64,000 nt of DNA from Janthinobacterium lividum PAMC 25724 (GTDB lineage: Bacteria; Pseudomonadota; Gammaproteobacteria; Burkholderiales; Burkholderiaceae_D), in assembly GCA_000242815.2 (NCBI GenBank), contig AHHB01000037.1:124001-188000 (forward strand), given 5' to 3'. The notes below the pieces were generated by a model. The model worked only from the letters and a program-made list of their open reading frames with translations. It was not told the origin of the DNA and did not search any database. Below are positions 63,595-64,000 of the stretch, in pieces. Position 1 is the first letter of the stretch; every line of letters begins with the position of its first letter. Made by a program: the position numbers and the translations under genes.

Positions 63595-63634
63595 AAAAAG
63601 CCCGCCAGGTCTTGACAGACCGGCGGGCTTTTTT
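63595..63634. terminator. Bidirectional terminator between FHA and PEP-CTERM genes
   Basis: AAAAAGCCCGCC-GGTCT pairs with AGACC-GGCGGGCTTTTTT around a short loop, giving A and T runs on both flanks. It ends both convergent genes. Confidence 0.9.
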
Positions 63635-63665
63635 ACATGCGCCGCGAAGCGCTCAGGCTAGTTGC

Positions 63666-64000
63666 TTAGAACTTGATGTTCTGCTTGCGGCGTGCGGTAA
63701 AACCCAACAAGCCCAGGCCGATCAACAGCATGGCGTAGGTGCTTGGTTCCGGCACGGCCGAGACCAGGCCATCGGTGCTGGAAAAGCTGGTGAAATTGCC
63801 TTTGCCGGCCTTGAACTGGACTTGCTGGCCGCCATCGCAGCAGCCTTCCAGGCCGAAGATGCTCAAGGTATGGTTACCTGCCGACAAGGTGCTCGAACCG
63901 GCGAGGAACTGGTTGGCATTGTTGTAATTACCAGCCCACCACAGGTCGTTGCTCTTCATATTCAGCGCCACGCCGTCGAGGAACAGGGCGCCGCCCTTGC
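63666..64000 (-). CDS. PEP-CTERM sorting-domain protein, C-terminal part
   Basis: The frame is open to the right edge, so only the last about 111 residues are seen. It ends with the PEP-CTERM signal: VPEPSTYAMLLIGLGLLGF followed by the basic stop-transfer ARRKQ. Exosortase recognises this tag and releases the protein outside the cell, usually with exopolysaccharide. The visible mature part (FLDGVALNMKSNDLWWAGN, then LAGSSTLSAGNHTL) resembles a beta-sandwich PA14- or CBM-like domain. Exosortase itself is not in the window. Confidence 0.88.
   Translation of the reverse strand, partial: KGGALFLDGVALNMKSNDLWWAGNYNNANQFLAGSSTLSAGNHTLSIFGLEGCCDGGQQVQFKAGKGNFTSFSSTDGLVSAVPEPSTYAMLLIGLGLLGFTARRKQNIKF

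Overview
The window is GC-rich DNA with the gene content of a betaproteobacterium of the Oxalobacteraceae, closest in style to Janthinobacterium, Massilia or Duganella. This placement is inferred from protein style, a PEP-CTERM protein, a T6SS vgrG island, many PAS/GGDEF/EAL proteins and REP-like extragenic repeats. No rRNA, tRNA, CRISPR or transposase was seen.

Layout. 1-5.6 kb: tail of an ABC-F ATPase, an orphan CheW, arfB, a frameshifted small secreted protein, ompR-envZ with a candidate OmpR box, an Imm26-like protein and an orphan encapsulated-ferritin-like protein. 5.8-9.3 kb: a TPP riboswitch ahead of a TonB-dependent receptor, convergent with a coupled PnuC/PnuT-type permease and NadR-like kinase, probably a thiamine uptake set. 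9.4-16.6 kb: a DUF2867 protein, then a T6SS island of vgrG, a Tle5-type phospholipase D and a Sel1-repeat lipoprotein, the probable immunity protein. 16.7-22.6 kb: an S46 peptidase, a PAS histidine kinase and a wrecked CheB/CheR fusion. 22.7-31.8 kb: a four-gene mdtABC-oprM type RND efflux operon whose genes overlap by 4 bases. 32.4-37.1 kb: sppA and a sodium:solute symporter, each broken by one base, and a TsuA-like YeeE/YedE transporter.

37.3-53.2 kb is the most interesting part, a light-sensing island. The minus-strand operon tetR, p-coumarate:CoA ligase-like gene, photoactive yellow protein (PYP), diguanylate cyclase, GGDEF-EAL links a blue-light receptor to c-di-GMP enzymes. Divergent from it run an FAD amine oxidase, DUF1365, cyclopropane fatty acid synthase, an SDR, folE, a BLUF photoreceptor, a class II LitR-like MerR regulator and a second FAD oxidoreductase. 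A CsgA-like SDR, a DCC/DUF393 protein and a DUF3429 membrane protein follow. Three copies of a direct repeat, GGTTC-N6-GGTTC with 11-base period, lie near litR, the SDR and the DUF393 gene and look like a shared operator.

53.4-64 kb: a methyl-accepting chemotaxis protein, DUF3820, a cysteine-free glutaredoxin-like protein, a PAS-GGDEF-EAL protein with a degenerate GGDEF motif, a divergent lysR/pirin pair, frameshifted ribA, a trypsin-like protease coupled to an FHA membrane protein, and the end of a PEP-CTERM protein.

Five otherwise well-conserved genes (1.8-2.2 kb protein, sppA, symporter, FAD amine oxidase, ribA) are each interrupted by what looks like a single missing base. This pattern suggests indel errors in the assembly rather than true gene loss. 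The CheB/CheR remnant, by contrast, has lost a whole domain and looks like genuine decay.
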